This document shows, in pieces, positions 25,683 through 34,672 of a stretch of 64,000 nt of DNA (position 1 is its first letter; each line of letters begins with the position of its first letter). The position numbers and the translations under genes are program-made. Source of the stretch: a virus; the IMG/VR virus record IMGVR_UViG_3300027801_002650, positions 1 through 64,000 of that record; one strand, 5' to 3'. The notes beneath the pieces were generated by a model. That model did not search any database. It was not told where the DNA came from and saw only the letters and a list, made by a program, of their open reading frames with translations.

Positions 25683-26398
25683 CTGTCGATATTTATGGCG
25701 ATAGTTTCTCCTGTCCCTGCTGCAAAACTGACGAAAAAGACACCTACCTCGATATACTATCCGATCAATTTTTATTGGACAATACATCAAAGCATGGTGT
25801 TGGTGCACAATGGTGCGTTGAGAAGTTTATGGCAAGACAGTCTCATGGTGATTTTCTTTTATTCTGTCTGCCAGATGCACAAAGACTGTGGTTACAATAT
25901 TTACCGGACTACATGGCTAGCCAGTCAAACAAAATATATGCCATGATGAAGGCAAATAACATGGACTTTCCTGAAGAACTGGAAGAGTTGGCAGTTGAAG
26001 AAGCACCTAAAATATTTAAGGACTATGAAGGATACTACAACACAGGCATGCACAGAATTTTTGAGGTCTTGGCTTCGAGTTTTATTTTGTCAAAGGCGAA
26101 ACATTACAAGAAGGTTTTGATATGGCCATCGTCTGGCTCAGGTTTTCCTTTTCGTAACTATAACCACGCATTAGAAATACCTTCTAATGTACTCATGGTT
26201 CCGAAGTCCTTGACATTCATATCCCAATTCGAAATAAATAATAAAACAAATCAGCCACATTTTGATTTTGATACTAGAAGCAATCACTTGTCACATGCAA
26301 ATCACATTGTCCTTGCTAAGCAGATATCACAGTTTTTCTTGACAAACAAACACCCTGACATTATGGAATTTAAAAGATATATCTATGGAATGCAATAG
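25673..26398 (+). CDS. SGNH-hydrolase-like protein
   Basis: 241 aa from the ATG at 25673, which overlaps the previous stop; an upstream in-frame ATG at 25634 would add a basic tail and is less likely. IYGDSFS (Gly9-Asp10-Ser11) is a block-I-like motif, GVGAQW could be block II, and SNHLSHANH near the end could hold the catalytic His. The protein also has a CPCC cluster just after the GDS. SGNH enzymes are esterases or acyltransferases acting on sugars and lipids. The block III Asn is not obvious, so the call is tentative. Confidence 0.6.
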   Translation: MALTVDIYGDSFSCPCCKTDEKDTYLDILSDQFLLDNTSKHGVGAQWCVEKFMARQSHGDFLLFCLPDAQRLWLQYLPDYMASQSNKIYAMMKANNMDFPEELEELAVEEAPKIFKDYEGYYNTGMHRIFEVLASSFILSKAKHYKKVLIWPSSGSGFPFRNYNHALEIPSNVLMVPKSLTFISQFEINNKTNQPHFDFDTRSNHLSHANHIVLAKQISQFFLTNKHPDIMEFKRYIYGMQ

Positions 26399-27422
26399 AC
26401 TAAAGGGATACTTAGATCTTAGTCAAGCAGATGGCAGAGTCACACCATGCTGTTTGTTTGATATAGCTACAGGATGGAACTCAAACATTTATACAGGTGT
26501 CGATTTTTCTGAATGGTCAAATCCTGTCAAAAAAGGTTGCTGGCCTTGTGTAGAAAATGAATCTAATGGCCATGAGTCAATGCGACAGACTGCCGTTGCA
26601 GAAGGCATACAAATTGCCCTTGACTTTACGTGTAACTTCATGTGCCGTATTTGTCGACCTGCCTTGTCATCAAAATGGGATTCGGTCGACGAGGACTGGA
26701 CTCGGTTTGATAAAGACCATTTTTACAAGGATCCAAACAGAAAACGATTCGCTAATGAGCAAGAACGATTTCTAAACCTTGTAGATCTCTCAGAAATGAA
26801 AGAAGTCCGAATCGTGGGCGGAGAACCTTTCCTTTCAAAAAAATTAGTACCATTTCTTAAAAGACTGCCCAAGTCTGCCAAAGTTGATATAAATACTAAT
26901 GCTAGCATTTTCCCAGATGATGCAACAATCAAAGAACTGGAAAAGTTTGATTCTGTTCAAATAGACGCAAGCATTGATGCCGTCGGGGAGCTAGCCGAGT
27001 GTATTAGGTTTGGTACTATCTGGTCTGAGGTAGAGAAAAATATTAACAGACACATATCACTTTGGGATACTTACATTTATACTACTATCTCAGTTTTGAA
27101 TGTGAACAATCTAAATGAAGTATATGACTTTGCTGGTGGAGATGAATACCACGGAGGCAAAAGCAGAATGAATCCCTTGATTACACCAACCTTCCTACGA
27201 CTTGAACAGATACCACAAAACATAAGAAAATCATGGGGCATAAAATCACTGAGAGGCATGGGTGATTTTAACAATATTATTTGTAATGAAACTGAAGTAA
27301 AACCTGAGCATAAGAAATGTATAGACTTTATACAAACTTGCGATAAACATCAGGGAATACTTTTTCAAAATGTAAATAAAGAAATGTGGGAAATATTATG
27401 GACATTAGCATACCCAAAGTAA
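26385..27422 (+). CDS. Radical SAM protein with N-terminal twitch-like Cys domain (class 1, no. 4)
   Basis: 345 aa. N-terminal Cys3, Cys22/23 (TPCCLFD), Cys52, Cys55 (GCWPC), then CNFMCRIC at 83-90, VGGEPF, and IDASIDAVGELAECIRFG. It has a shorter N-terminal domain than the first three class 1 proteins and lacks their FCxxPFxRM start. It overlaps the SGNH-like gene by 14 bp and the PP-loop gene by about 37 bp. Substrate unknown. Confidence 0.9.
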   Translation: MECNRLKGYLDLSQADGRVTPCCLFDIATGWNSNIYTGVDFSEWSNPVKKGCWPCVENESNGHESMRQTAVAEGIQIALDFTCNFMCRICRPALSSKWDSVDEDWTRFDKDHFYKDPNRKRFANEQERFLNLVDLSEMKEVRIVGGEPFLSKKLVPFLKRLPKSAKVDINTNASIFPDDATIKELEKFDSVQIDASIDAVGELAECIRFGTIWSEVEKNINRHISLWDTYIYTTISVLNVNNLNEVYDFAGGDEYHGGKSRMNPLITPTFLRLEQIPQNIRKSWGIKSLRGMGDFNNIICNETEVKPEHKKCIDFIQTCDKHQGILFQNVNKEMWEILWTLAYPK

Positions 27423-28198
27423 CAACCCGTTATACTGATAAAATAATGCAGGAGTTGCATGATATAAGATTTTTCGATGATTCCGATGAGATGAAGAAAC
27501 GTCAATCGACACTCAAAATCAAAGAAGAGTTTGTTGAAATTCCTGTAAAAACAATCGGCATGTGGATGTCAGGTGGTGCCGACAGTTCCCTCTGTGCCTG
27601 GATGATAAACAAAAAGATTCGCGATGAAAATCTTGATATAAAATTCCAACCAATGTCTGTTCGTAGAGGAAGACCATCAAATCCTATCTATGCTGGCAAC
27701 GTTATCGATTTTATAGAGGGTGACCTAAATATTACAATGAATGATCACATCATTTATTATCCAGACATTGCAGATGAGTACCAAAGAGAAATAAAGGAGT
27801 TTAGAGACAGAGACGTTGAGAACTTCAACTCTGGATTAATCGAGATTATGTATTCAGGAATAACCTCAAATCCCCCTGATAATGATATGAGTATTTTTGT
27901 AGACAAAAAATGTGAACCTACGAGAAACGAGTCGGCTGAGAAACCTCTAGAATCAGTTAGTGGACTAGCTCATTATATAAATCCCTTTTTTCAAATAAAC
28001 AAAAAAGATATTAAAACTCTTTATGATGATTTCAAATTGACCTACACATTATTTCCTATCACCAGAAGTTGCGAAGGTGATCCAGAAGATACTGGAAATC
28101 TTTCATATCATTGCGGAAAATGCTGGTGGTGTGAAGAAAGAATGTGGGCATTTGGATTTTTAGATAATCCTCCTCCCCAATATATTTATGATAATTGA
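27386..28198 (+). CDS. QueC/ExsB-like PP-loop ATPase
   Basis: 270 aa. The PP-loop SGGADSS is at 62-68 after the strand IGMWM, and the C-terminus has Cys229 plus CGKCWWC (Cys243, 246, 249) followed by ERMWAFG, the zinc site and tail of the QueC family. QueC turns carboxy-deazaguanine into the nitrile preQ0 by two adenylations; relatives build amides, thioamides or nitriles. QueD, QueE or DNA-deazaguanine genes are not visible here, so a different carboxylate may be activated. An alternative start is ATG 27398, which is less overlapping. Confidence 0.8.
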   Translation: MGNIMDISIPKVTTRYTDKIMQELHDIRFFDDSDEMKKRQSTLKIKEEFVEIPVKTIGMWMSGGADSSLCAWMINKKIRDENLDIKFQPMSVRRGRPSNPIYAGNVIDFIEGDLNITMNDHIIYYPDIADEYQREIKEFRDRDVENFNSGLIEIMYSGITSNPPDNDMSIFVDKKCEPTRNESAEKPLESVSGLAHYINPFFQINKKDIKTLYDDFKLTYTLFPITRSCEGDPEDTGNLSYHCGKCWWCEERMWAFGFLDNPPPQYIYDN

Positions 28199-29612
28199 TA
28201 AAGATCCTACCAATCTACCCTCAAAAACTTTCTGTGCTTTACCTTGGATGCACGTATCCACACGACCGAATGGCCACATGCGTGTTTGCTGTACAGCAAA
28301 CGCATCAGGTGTTCAGAATAAAGACTCAACAAAAAAGACTCTCTCAGAGGCAGGTGTACTCAGAAGAGATGATGGTCTTCCAGCAAATCTAGCAACGACA
28401 AGTTTGCTTGATGCTTGGAACAACGAATACATGAGGTCAGTTCGCAAAATGATGCTTAATGGTGAAAAACCTCCCTCATGCTTGAAATGCTTTAAGGAAG
28501 AAGATGCAGGACACAGAAGCAAACGACAATGGGAAACTGCCAAGTGGGTAGGAGAACTCGGACTCGACGATATCATCGGAGAAACAAACGAGGATGGCTC
28601 CGTACCTCCAAGAGTCAGGTACATTGATTTACGTTTGGGCAGTAAGTGTCAGTTGGCTTGTGTTATGTGTTCTCCTCATGATTCTTCTAAATGGGTAAAG
28701 GAATATAAAGAAATCTACCCTGATCTAAAGAACGAACGACTACGCGACTCACAACTCTGGGAAAAAGACTCCGGAAAGTTGGCATGGTCAGGTGGCTCGT
28801 ATGCTTGGCACAAATCAAATCCTACATTCTGGGATGAGTTTTGGACTCAGGTTCCTACGCTGAAACAACTGTACTGGGCAGGTGGCGAATCATTGATTAT
28901 GGATGAGCACTACATGGTGCTTGAGAAGATCATTGAAATGGGGCATGCTAAAGATATAGAACTACGATACAACTCAAATGGTCTCGAATGGGAACCACAC
29001 TTGTTTGATTTATGGAAAGAATTTAGAAATGTAATTTTTCATTTCAGCATTGACTGTCATGAGGAGAAAAACCATTTCATTCGATACCCATCTAATTGGG
29101 AACAAGTCGTGACCCAAATGGAAGCACTTGATGATTACCCGCACGGCAACTTGAGACTTACTACAGCCACGACAATCATAGCTCTCAATTTGTTTTATCT
29201 TCCCGATTTTATCAAATGGAAACTGAGCAAACAATGGAAGCTGTTAAACAAGTTTCCTGCTGGAGCAGGCATGATAGATTTACATCTTGCCTACTGGCCA
29301 CCTCAATTAAACTGCAAGGTACTGCCAAAGTGGTTCAAGATGGAGGTAACCGAAAAGTTTAATGAGTTCTATCCTTGGCTTGAAGAAAACTGGCAAAAAT
29401 GCAATGGCGTAGAAAATCTGTCATTTACAGAGTGGCGTGAACTGCCATACGGCATAAAAAGACTTGAGGGACTTGTTTCATTTATGAACTCGGAGGACTG
29501 GTCTGAACGATTGCCCGAAACTGCAGAGTGGTGTTATACCATAGCAAAAAGAAGAAAACTTGATTTTTTGAAAATCTTTCCTGACCTCGAATGGCTACAA
29601 TGGTATGCTTAA
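28188..29612 (+). CDS. Radical SAM protein with N-terminal twitch-like domain, long form (class 1, no. 5)
   Basis: 474 aa, the longest in the cassette. N-terminal FCALPWMHVST, RVCCTAN, SCLKC (Cys16, 34/35, 98, 101), then LGSKCQLACVMC with Cys154, 158, 161, AGGESL, and FHFSIDCHEEKNHFIRYP. The plan matches what is annotated elsewhere as twitch domain-containing radical SAM protein, common in marine phages. A Trp-rich segment around residue 190-225 precedes AGGESL. Starts 11 bp inside the PP-loop gene. Substrate unknown. Confidence 0.92.
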   Translation: MIIDKDPTNLPSKTFCALPWMHVSTRPNGHMRVCCTANASGVQNKDSTKKTLSEAGVLRRDDGLPANLATTSLLDAWNNEYMRSVRKMMLNGEKPPSCLKCFKEEDAGHRSKRQWETAKWVGELGLDDIIGETNEDGSVPPRVRYIDLRLGSKCQLACVMCSPHDSSKWVKEYKEIYPDLKNERLRDSQLWEKDSGKLAWSGGSYAWHKSNPTFWDEFWTQVPTLKQLYWAGGESLIMDEHYMVLEKIIEMGHAKDIELRYNSNGLEWEPHLFDLWKEFRNVIFHFSIDCHEEKNHFIRYPSNWEQVVTQMEALDDYPHGNLRLTTATTIIALNLFYLPDFIKWKLSKQWKLLNKFPAGAGMIDLHLAYWPPQLNCKVLPKWFKMEVTEKFNEFYPWLEENWQKCNGVENLSFTEWRELPYGIKRLEGLVSFMNSEDWSERLPETAEWCYTIAKRRKLDFLKIFPDLEWLQWYA

Positions 29613-30753
29613 TATAGAAAATATAGAAGACAAATCAAATCGTTATCAGATCATATGGGACCTCGGACGCAGGTGCTCATATGCCTGCTCATATTGCCCT
29701 CCTCACAGAAACAATAAGTGGTCTACATTTATTGACTATGAAAAACTATGCGACACCGTAGACAAGGTTGCTCAATATGCGTTACTGTATGATCAGTTTC
29801 GTAAAGTGCCTGCTATGAAAAAACTTAGTTTTACTGGCGGTGAGCCAACTGTTCATCCGGACTTTTTTAAATTCCTAAGATACGTAAAGACTACTTACCC
29901 CTTTTTCAGTAGAGGTCTGACTACAAATGGGTGGTTTTCGAATAGTGTTTTAGATAAAGTGATGTCCCTGACAACTGGTGGTACTCTGTCATATCATTGT
30001 GAATCAACAGATAAACAGAAAAAACAAGTAATAAGCAATGCTATCGTATTACGAGAAAAGTACAAGGTAAACGTAATGTTTCACAAAGATTACTTTTGGG
30101 AATGCGTAGATGTTTGCGAGACAATGGAGAAAAATGGTGTAGACTACGTACCACGAATCATAGGAGATGATCATCCCGATGATAAAAAGTCCATAGAGTT
30201 AGGTTATACACAGGTGTACGAAGAAGATCAAATGAAATGGTTTAGAGATTACTGGAAACAGAAAGGACAAAATGTTGCAGAATCAGGAAACACCCAAAAA
30301 GGATTGGGACGTCCCTGTTGCGGAGGCAGATGCTTTAAGGCAGACGGCAAGGATTCTTACTTTCTCCCTGATACAAACTTTCAGGGTTGGAGCTGTATGG
30401 TTAACTGGTATTTTCTTTTCATAAACTCAGAGGCAGATCGTGTATGGACTCATCAAACTTGTGGCGTAAATCTTGATGGAAAAGTTGCTCCTCTTGGAAA
30501 GATATCCGAGTTTGACGATATACTTGACAAACTCGGCGATTCATTGTATACTAGAAGGGTGCCAATGATTACGTGTCCGAAAACATTTTGTGGATGTGGT
30601 ATGTGCATCACAAAATCAAAAGACAATGTGAAAGAGATGTTTGACAGGCATACTGTCGATGAGTTGGACTTTGAGAAAGTATCACAAAAGAAAAGCAACT
30701 GGTTCACAGACGAAACAACGAAAAGGGTTTTTGAGAAGTTAGATGCTGTGTAA
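29605..30753 (+). CDS. Radical SAM protein with C-terminal Cys-rich module (class 3, no. 1)
   Basis: 382 aa. N-terminal WDLGRRCSYACSYCPPH has Cys24, 28, 31; FTGGEPT and LTTNGWFS follow. The C-terminal third has PCCGGRC and then a Cys-rich module: GWSC, HQTCG, ITCPKTFCGCGMC, likely one or two extra iron-sulfur or zinc sites. The same module recurs C-terminally at 38189 and N-terminally at 36262. A consensus-type promoter for the genes downstream lies within its last 230 bp. Substrate unknown. Confidence 0.9.
   Translation: MLNIENIEDKSNRYQIIWDLGRRCSYACSYCPPHRNNKWSTFIDYEKLCDTVDKVAQYALLYDQFRKVPAMKKLSFTGGEPTVHPDFFKFLRYVKTTYPFFSRGLTTNGWFSNSVLDKVMSLTTGGTLSYHCESTDKQKKQVISNAIVLREKYKVNVMFHKDYFWECVDVCETMEKNGVDYVPRIIGDDHPDDKKSIELGYTQVYEEDQMKWFRDYWKQKGQNVAESGNTQKGLGRPCCGGRCFKADGKDSYFLPDTNFQGWSCMVNWYFLFINSEADRVWTHQTCGVNLDGKVAPLGKISEFDDILDKLGDSLYTRRVPMITCPKTFCGCGMCITKSKDNVKEMFDRHTVDELDFEKVSQKKSNWFTDETTKRVFEKLDAV
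30524..30552 (+). promoter_or_regulatory. Near-consensus sigma70-type promoter inside a radical SAM gene
   Basis: TTGACA at 30524-30529, 17-bp spacer, TATACT at 30547-30552. In the coding frame it reads LDK...LYT. It would serve the genes from 30743 onward. It lacks the ATTT that follows TTGAC in the other copies, so it is a little less certain. Confidence 0.6.
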
Positions 30754-31696
30754 AATGCCTTTCACCCATTCTTTTATAGATGGGGAAACTATGAAACCTT
30801 GCTGTATGTTTGAAGGCGAGGGAGACGTACGGGAACAGTTTCTAGCAGGCATAAAACCTGAAGGATGCAAACCTTGTTTCGACAAAGAGGAACGTGGAGG
30901 AACCAGTTCGAGACAGTATTACAATCAACGATATGACTTTTTGCCTCTGGACAAAGTCAGAACCTTTGACCTGAGAATCGATGATGTATGTAATCTAAAG
31001 TGTGTTATGTGTGGACCTGATCAGTCTACCAAATGGAGAGAAGACATTGAGATATTCGATGAGTTTGTTGGTAGACCACTGTGGAACAGGAAAATACCAC
31101 TGCCAGATTTATCTGATGCATTAGAAATAAGCATCCTTGGTGGAGAACCATTCTATATGAGAACTGCTGAGAACATATTGAAAAAGCAGTCCCGAGACAC
31201 CCGCATTATTTTGAACACAAATGCTTGCATCGATGCAGACAACAAACTGCTGGGCATATTAAAAGAGTTTGATGTTGTTGAAATCGTAATATCGATTGAC
31301 GGGTACAAGCAAGTAAACGATTATATTCGTTTCCCATCAGAGTGGGATAAGTTTGAGTCTGGTATAGATATTATTTTTTCCCTCGACAATATTGAATATA
31401 AACCATTTAACACAACAGTCAGTTGCCTAAACCTGCCAGACCTTGATAATATCAAAAACTACACAAAGCAATACTCAGACTACAAACACTACATAAATTA
31501 TCTTACCGACCCAGACTTTTTGAGTATAAATGCTTTGCCACCGAAAGTCATAGAATACTGTGATGTTGACGTAGACTATGAGTTCGACAAAAAGTTGAAT
31601 CAAAAGATGAGAGCATACTTGAGTAAGTTAGACAAGAAAAGAAATACAAATAGCAAAAGGACATTACCATGGTGCTGGATCGACCATTCAGAATAG
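30743..31696 (+). CDS. Radical SAM protein with N-terminal twitch-like domain, short form (class 1, no. 6)
   Basis: 317 aa. Compact N-terminal Cys set: Cys3, Cys20/21 (KPCCMFE), Cys42, Cys45 (GCKPC); then CNLKCVMC at 83-90, LGGEPF and IVISIDGYKQVNDYIRFP. The smallest class 1 member. It overlaps the previous gene by 11 bp and the next class 2 gene by 28 bp, forming the second class 1/class 2 pair. Substrate unknown. Confidence 0.92.
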   Translation: MLCKMPFTHSFIDGETMKPCCMFEGEGDVREQFLAGIKPEGCKPCFDKEERGGTSSRQYYNQRYDFLPLDKVRTFDLRIDDVCNLKCVMCGPDQSTKWREDIEIFDEFVGRPLWNRKIPLPDLSDALEISILGGEPFYMRTAENILKKQSRDTRIILNTNACIDADNKLLGILKEFDVVEIVISIDGYKQVNDYIRFPSEWDKFESGIDIIFSLDNIEYKPFNTTVSCLNLPDLDNIKNYTKQYSDYKHYINYLTDPDFLSINALPPKVIEYCDVDVDYEFDKKLNQKMRAYLSKLDKKRNTNSKRTLPWCWIDHSE

Positions 31697-32634
31697 AGTT
31701 TGAGATAAGTTCTCTATGTAATGCTCTCTGCTCAGGTTGTCAACGAACAATGATGGACAACAGGGGAAAGTACTACTACAAAGGAAATATTACCATAGAC
31801 CAAATGACAGATTGGTTTGATGAGGTTGACTTGACTAATGCCAAAATTAAACTGTGTGGTGTGTTAGGTGACCCGATTGTCAACCCTGACTGCTATGAAA
31901 TATGTTCCTATTTGATGCTAGAGAAGAAAGTCAAAAGCATAGAAATATCTACCAATGGTGGTATGAGATCATCAAAGTTTTGGACTCAGTTAGGCGAGTT
32001 ATCAGCGATGAGCGGCAATCGTTTATATGTACATTGGTCAATAGACGGAGTTACCAAAAATGATTACAGAGAAAACGTAAACATCGACAAGGTCTGGGAA
32101 AACTTTCATACTTACTATAATGCTGGTGGTAAATGCATTTGGCAGTATATACATTTTGATTACAACGCAGACGAAATCCCTCTGGCAAAACAAAAAGCAA
32201 AAGAGTTAGGTGTTGAGTTAAAGATACGTGTCAGTTGGAGAAATACTGCTGATGCAGCAAAGTTTAAATCAAGCGAAGCACTAAAGATCGACGAAGACAT
32301 ATACGAGACAGTTGAGACTCGAGCACGCACGGGTGACTATGAGGCAGCAAATATTGTTTGTCGACATCAGTTAGAAAATGAGCTGTTCGTTACATCAGAA
32401 GGCAGAATATGGCCTTGCTGTCATTTACAAGATGAACAGGTTGCAGGCAAAACTGACATACTAACAAAAGTTGGTTTAAAAAATGATCTACAGCAGTCAA
32501 AATTTTACGACATTATTCAGTCTGAGTGGTATGAAAAAACACTGGCCGAGTCGTGGGAAAAATCACACCCTCTTCACCTACCCAGGTGCTATTTATCCTG
32601 TGGAGATTTTGCGAAAAGAAAAGTTATTAAATGA
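31669..32634 (+). CDS. Radical SAM protein with C-terminal PCC cluster domain (class 2, no. 2)
   Basis: 321 aa. LCNALCSGC has Cys17, 21, 24; CGVLGDPIVNP replaces the GGE motif; STNGGM and HWSIDGVTKNDYRENV are barrel strands. C-terminal IVCRHQL, GRIWPCCHLQ and CYLSC give the auxiliary Cys set. The start must lie inside the upstream gene because the Cys motif follows within 17 residues; GTG 31672 is an alternative. ATGA overlap with the PLP-enzyme gene downstream. Confidence 0.9.
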   Translation: MVLDRPFRIEFEISSLCNALCSGCQRTMMDNRGKYYYKGNITIDQMTDWFDEVDLTNAKIKLCGVLGDPIVNPDCYEICSYLMLEKKVKSIEISTNGGMRSSKFWTQLGELSAMSGNRLYVHWSIDGVTKNDYRENVNIDKVWENFHTYYNAGGKCIWQYIHFDYNADEIPLAKQKAKELGVELKIRVSWRNTADAAKFKSSEALKIDEDIYETVETRARTGDYEAANIVCRHQLENELFVTSEGRIWPCCHLQDEQVAGKTDILTKVGLKNDLQQSKFYDIIQSEWYEKTLAESWEKSHPLHLPRCYLSCGDFAKRKVIK

Positions 32635-33464
32635 TAGATAGTCCCGAAAGAGAATACACATTAGACTGGTTGCAGTATGAAAGACAGCAACCAATGTACG
32701 ATGAGAGCATCAATGATTTTTATGCTCGTATTTTTAAGGAAACTCCAGTTCACGCAAAAACTATTGACGTAGATTTTTTACATGCCTTTGACGAATGGTT
32801 GAGAAATCATCAGTTCAGCAGTTTTACAGGAATGGATGCATTCCCTGTCAGGCATGTCATACAGGGTGTCACACATTACATCGACGACCTGTATCAGACA
32901 TATGGTTCTTTGCAGATATTCAAAAATGATTATAAATACCACTGGCGACTGAACAATGAAATAGAGTATGCTACTATCGATACCCTGGATAAAAGGCACC
33001 TACTTATATCAATGCCGTTTCCTTACTACGGTGATATACATCCTGGCATGTACACAATACTCGATGCGTGTTATGAAAAGGGAATCCCTGTGCATGTTGA
33101 TGCTGCTTGGATTAGTTGCATACGCAATATTGATTTCAATTTTGACCACCCTGCTATTCAGACTTTTGCTATCAGTTTAAGTAAAGGAGGCATAGGTGGT
33201 TGTCGAATCGGTGTGAGATATGCACGATGGACAACTGAAGGACCTATCACATTAATGAATAAGTTTAACATGAATCAACAACCACTGATGTGGATTGGAA
33301 CACGTTTCATGAAGGAGTTTGGTCCAGAGTATTTTTGGAAAAAATATGAAAACAAATATAATCAAGTTCTTAAGGATTTCAAACTGCAACCATCAAAAGC
33401 AATACACCTTGCTATGAGCAACGGTAAACCTGTTGGTGTTCGATCACTGCTGAGGGCATTATGA
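32631..33464 (+). CDS. Compact fold-type I PLP enzyme (aminotransferase-like)
   Basis: 277 aa, well below the usual 350-420. Asp157 in VHVDAAW should hold the PLP nitrogen, and Lys185 in SLSKGGIGGCRIG is the likely Schiff-base lysine, with Arg192 in the typical position after it; NDYKYHW may be part of the active site. The small C-terminal domain and the N-terminal arm appear shortened. It could transfer an amino group to a ketone product of the pathway, or decarboxylate or cleave an amino acid. ATGA overlaps on both sides tie it to radical SAM genes. Confidence 0.75.
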   Translation: MIDSPEREYTLDWLQYERQQPMYDESINDFYARIFKETPVHAKTIDVDFLHAFDEWLRNHQFSSFTGMDAFPVRHVIQGVTHYIDDLYQTYGSLQIFKNDYKYHWRLNNEIEYATIDTLDKRHLLISMPFPYYGDIHPGMYTILDACYEKGIPVHVDAAWISCIRNIDFNFDHPAIQTFAISLSKGGIGGCRIGVRYARWTTEGPITLMNKFNMNQQPLMWIGTRFMKEFGPEYFWKKYENKYNQVLKDFKLQPSKAIHLAMSNGKPVGVRSLLRAL

Positions 33465-34672
33465 GTTGTATTCTACCTTGGATCAATTTTGGTACAAATA
33501 TTTACGGGCGACCGAGAGTCTGTGGTTACTCTAACATAAATGCACAATGGAAGCATATGTTTGAGAAAAGAGGTTTACCATGGCCACCTACTAAAATTGA
33601 AGACACCCCAAAGGAAATCCTTGAAAGTGACTTTGCCAAAGAGTTCCAGACTTGGAATGGTAAGTTAGAAAAGCATGGTGTAAAAGAGCAGTGGAACAAC
33701 ATTTATTTTAGAGAGATTCGTGAAACATTTTTGAATGGTGAGTGGCCAGCAAACTGTGGCAGATGTAAGCATGTTGAAGAGTTGGGTGGCAAGTCAAAAC
33801 GCATAGACGAAAATGATATGTGGCATGACGAAAATCTGATCGTAGAAACAGAATATCCAAAGCACATCGATGTAAGAACTGGTACAGTCTGCAACTTTAA
33901 ATGTATTCATTGTAGTCCAAATGTTAGCTCGAAATGGGTTGAGGACAAGGAAGTCGCCATAAAATATGGAACCGAATACGTAGAAAATGATAATACTTGG
34001 ATAGCAAAAGATAATGACTTTTGGAATCAACTTGACATTTCTCAAATAAAAAGGTATAATTTCTTAGGTGGTGAATCGTTTTATAATAAAAGACATAACG
34101 AGTTTATCAAAAAACTGAATGAAAGCGAGTATGCGAATGAAATAGAAATCGCTTACGTCACCAATGGTTCGTTCAGATTTGAGAATATGGAAAACTTCAA
34201 AAAGGTAAGACTGAGATTGTCTGTTGACTGTGTAGAAACAGCAGGGGAATATTTTCGTTATGGATTAAAATGGGATGATTGGTGTGAAAACATTAAAAAA
34301 TTTCCGTCAAACTTTGACACATCCTTTCAATGGACTTGCAGTAATGTAAGCATGTTCTACTTAGTAGATACCTACAAGTTATTGCGCAAACAGTTTCCTG
34401 ACATTAGATTTTTGTTTGAGAATCATGTAACAGAACCCTACTATATGTCAGCACAAAATCTGCCCAGTAGCATCAAAGAAAAAATCAGTGACGAAATTGA
34501 TTTTGAAATAGATCCTTTTTACGTTAATTATATGTTTAAAAAAGATGGATGGTCAGAAAAAGGTGAAACTTTTATTAACTATCTAAACGATTTAGATAAA
34601 GCAAGAAAAACCAATTGGAGAAAAAGTCTGTGTGGTCTAGAGAAAGCATTGAGTGGATTGACGTTGAGCTAA
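33461..34672 (+). CDS. Radical SAM protein with N-terminal twitch-like domain (class 1, no. 7)
   Basis: 403 aa. N-terminal Cys3 (CILPW), Cys21 (RVCGYS), Cys99, Cys102 (NCGRC), with an insert around residues 30-80; then CNFKCIHC at 144-151, LGGESF, and RLSVDCVETAGEYFRYGLK. Closest to the long form at 28188 (PW motif, GGES instead of GGEP). It contains a perfect sigma70-type promoter at 34032-34060. The next class 2 gene starts 58 bp before its end. Substrate unknown. Confidence 0.92.
   Translation: MSCILPWINFGTNIYGRPRVCGYSNINAQWKHMFEKRGLPWPPTKIEDTPKEILESDFAKEFQTWNGKLEKHGVKEQWNNIYFREIRETFLNGEWPANCGRCKHVEELGGKSKRIDENDMWHDENLIVETEYPKHIDVRTGTVCNFKCIHCSPNVSSKWVEDKEVAIKYGTEYVENDNTWIAKDNDFWNQLDISQIKRYNFLGGESFYNKRHNEFIKKLNESEYANEIEIAYVTNGSFRFENMENFKKVRLRLSVDCVETAGEYFRYGLKWDDWCENIKKFPSNFDTSFQWTCSNVSMFYLVDTYKLLRKQFPDIRFLFENHVTEPYYMSAQNLPSSIKEKISDEIDFEIDPFYVNYMFKKDGWSEKGETFINYLNDLDKARKTNWRKSLCGLEKALSGLTLS
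34032..34060 (+). promoter_or_regulatory. Consensus sigma70-type promoter inside a radical SAM gene
   Basis: TTGACA at 34032-34037, 17-bp spacer, TATAAT at 34055-34060; perfect consensus with CTTGACATTTCT and GG before the -10, as in the copy at 13222. The coding frame reads QLDIS...RYN. It would serve the genes from 34615 onward. Confidence 0.75.

Noticed and set aside
26210-26238. TTGACA-17-AATAAA inside the SGNH-like gene
   Set aside because: Good -35 and spacing but only four of six -10 bases match; too weak next to the perfect copies.
26339-26367. TTGACA-17-TATGGA near 26340
   Set aside because: The -10 matches at only three positions.
30966-30994. TTGACC-17-TGTAAT inside the radical SAM gene at 30743
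   Set aside because: The -10-like TGTAAT is simply the Cys-Asn codon pair of the radical SAM motif, and the same arrangement appears at 34658-34686; both boxes are imperfect, so chance from coding constraint is the better explanation.
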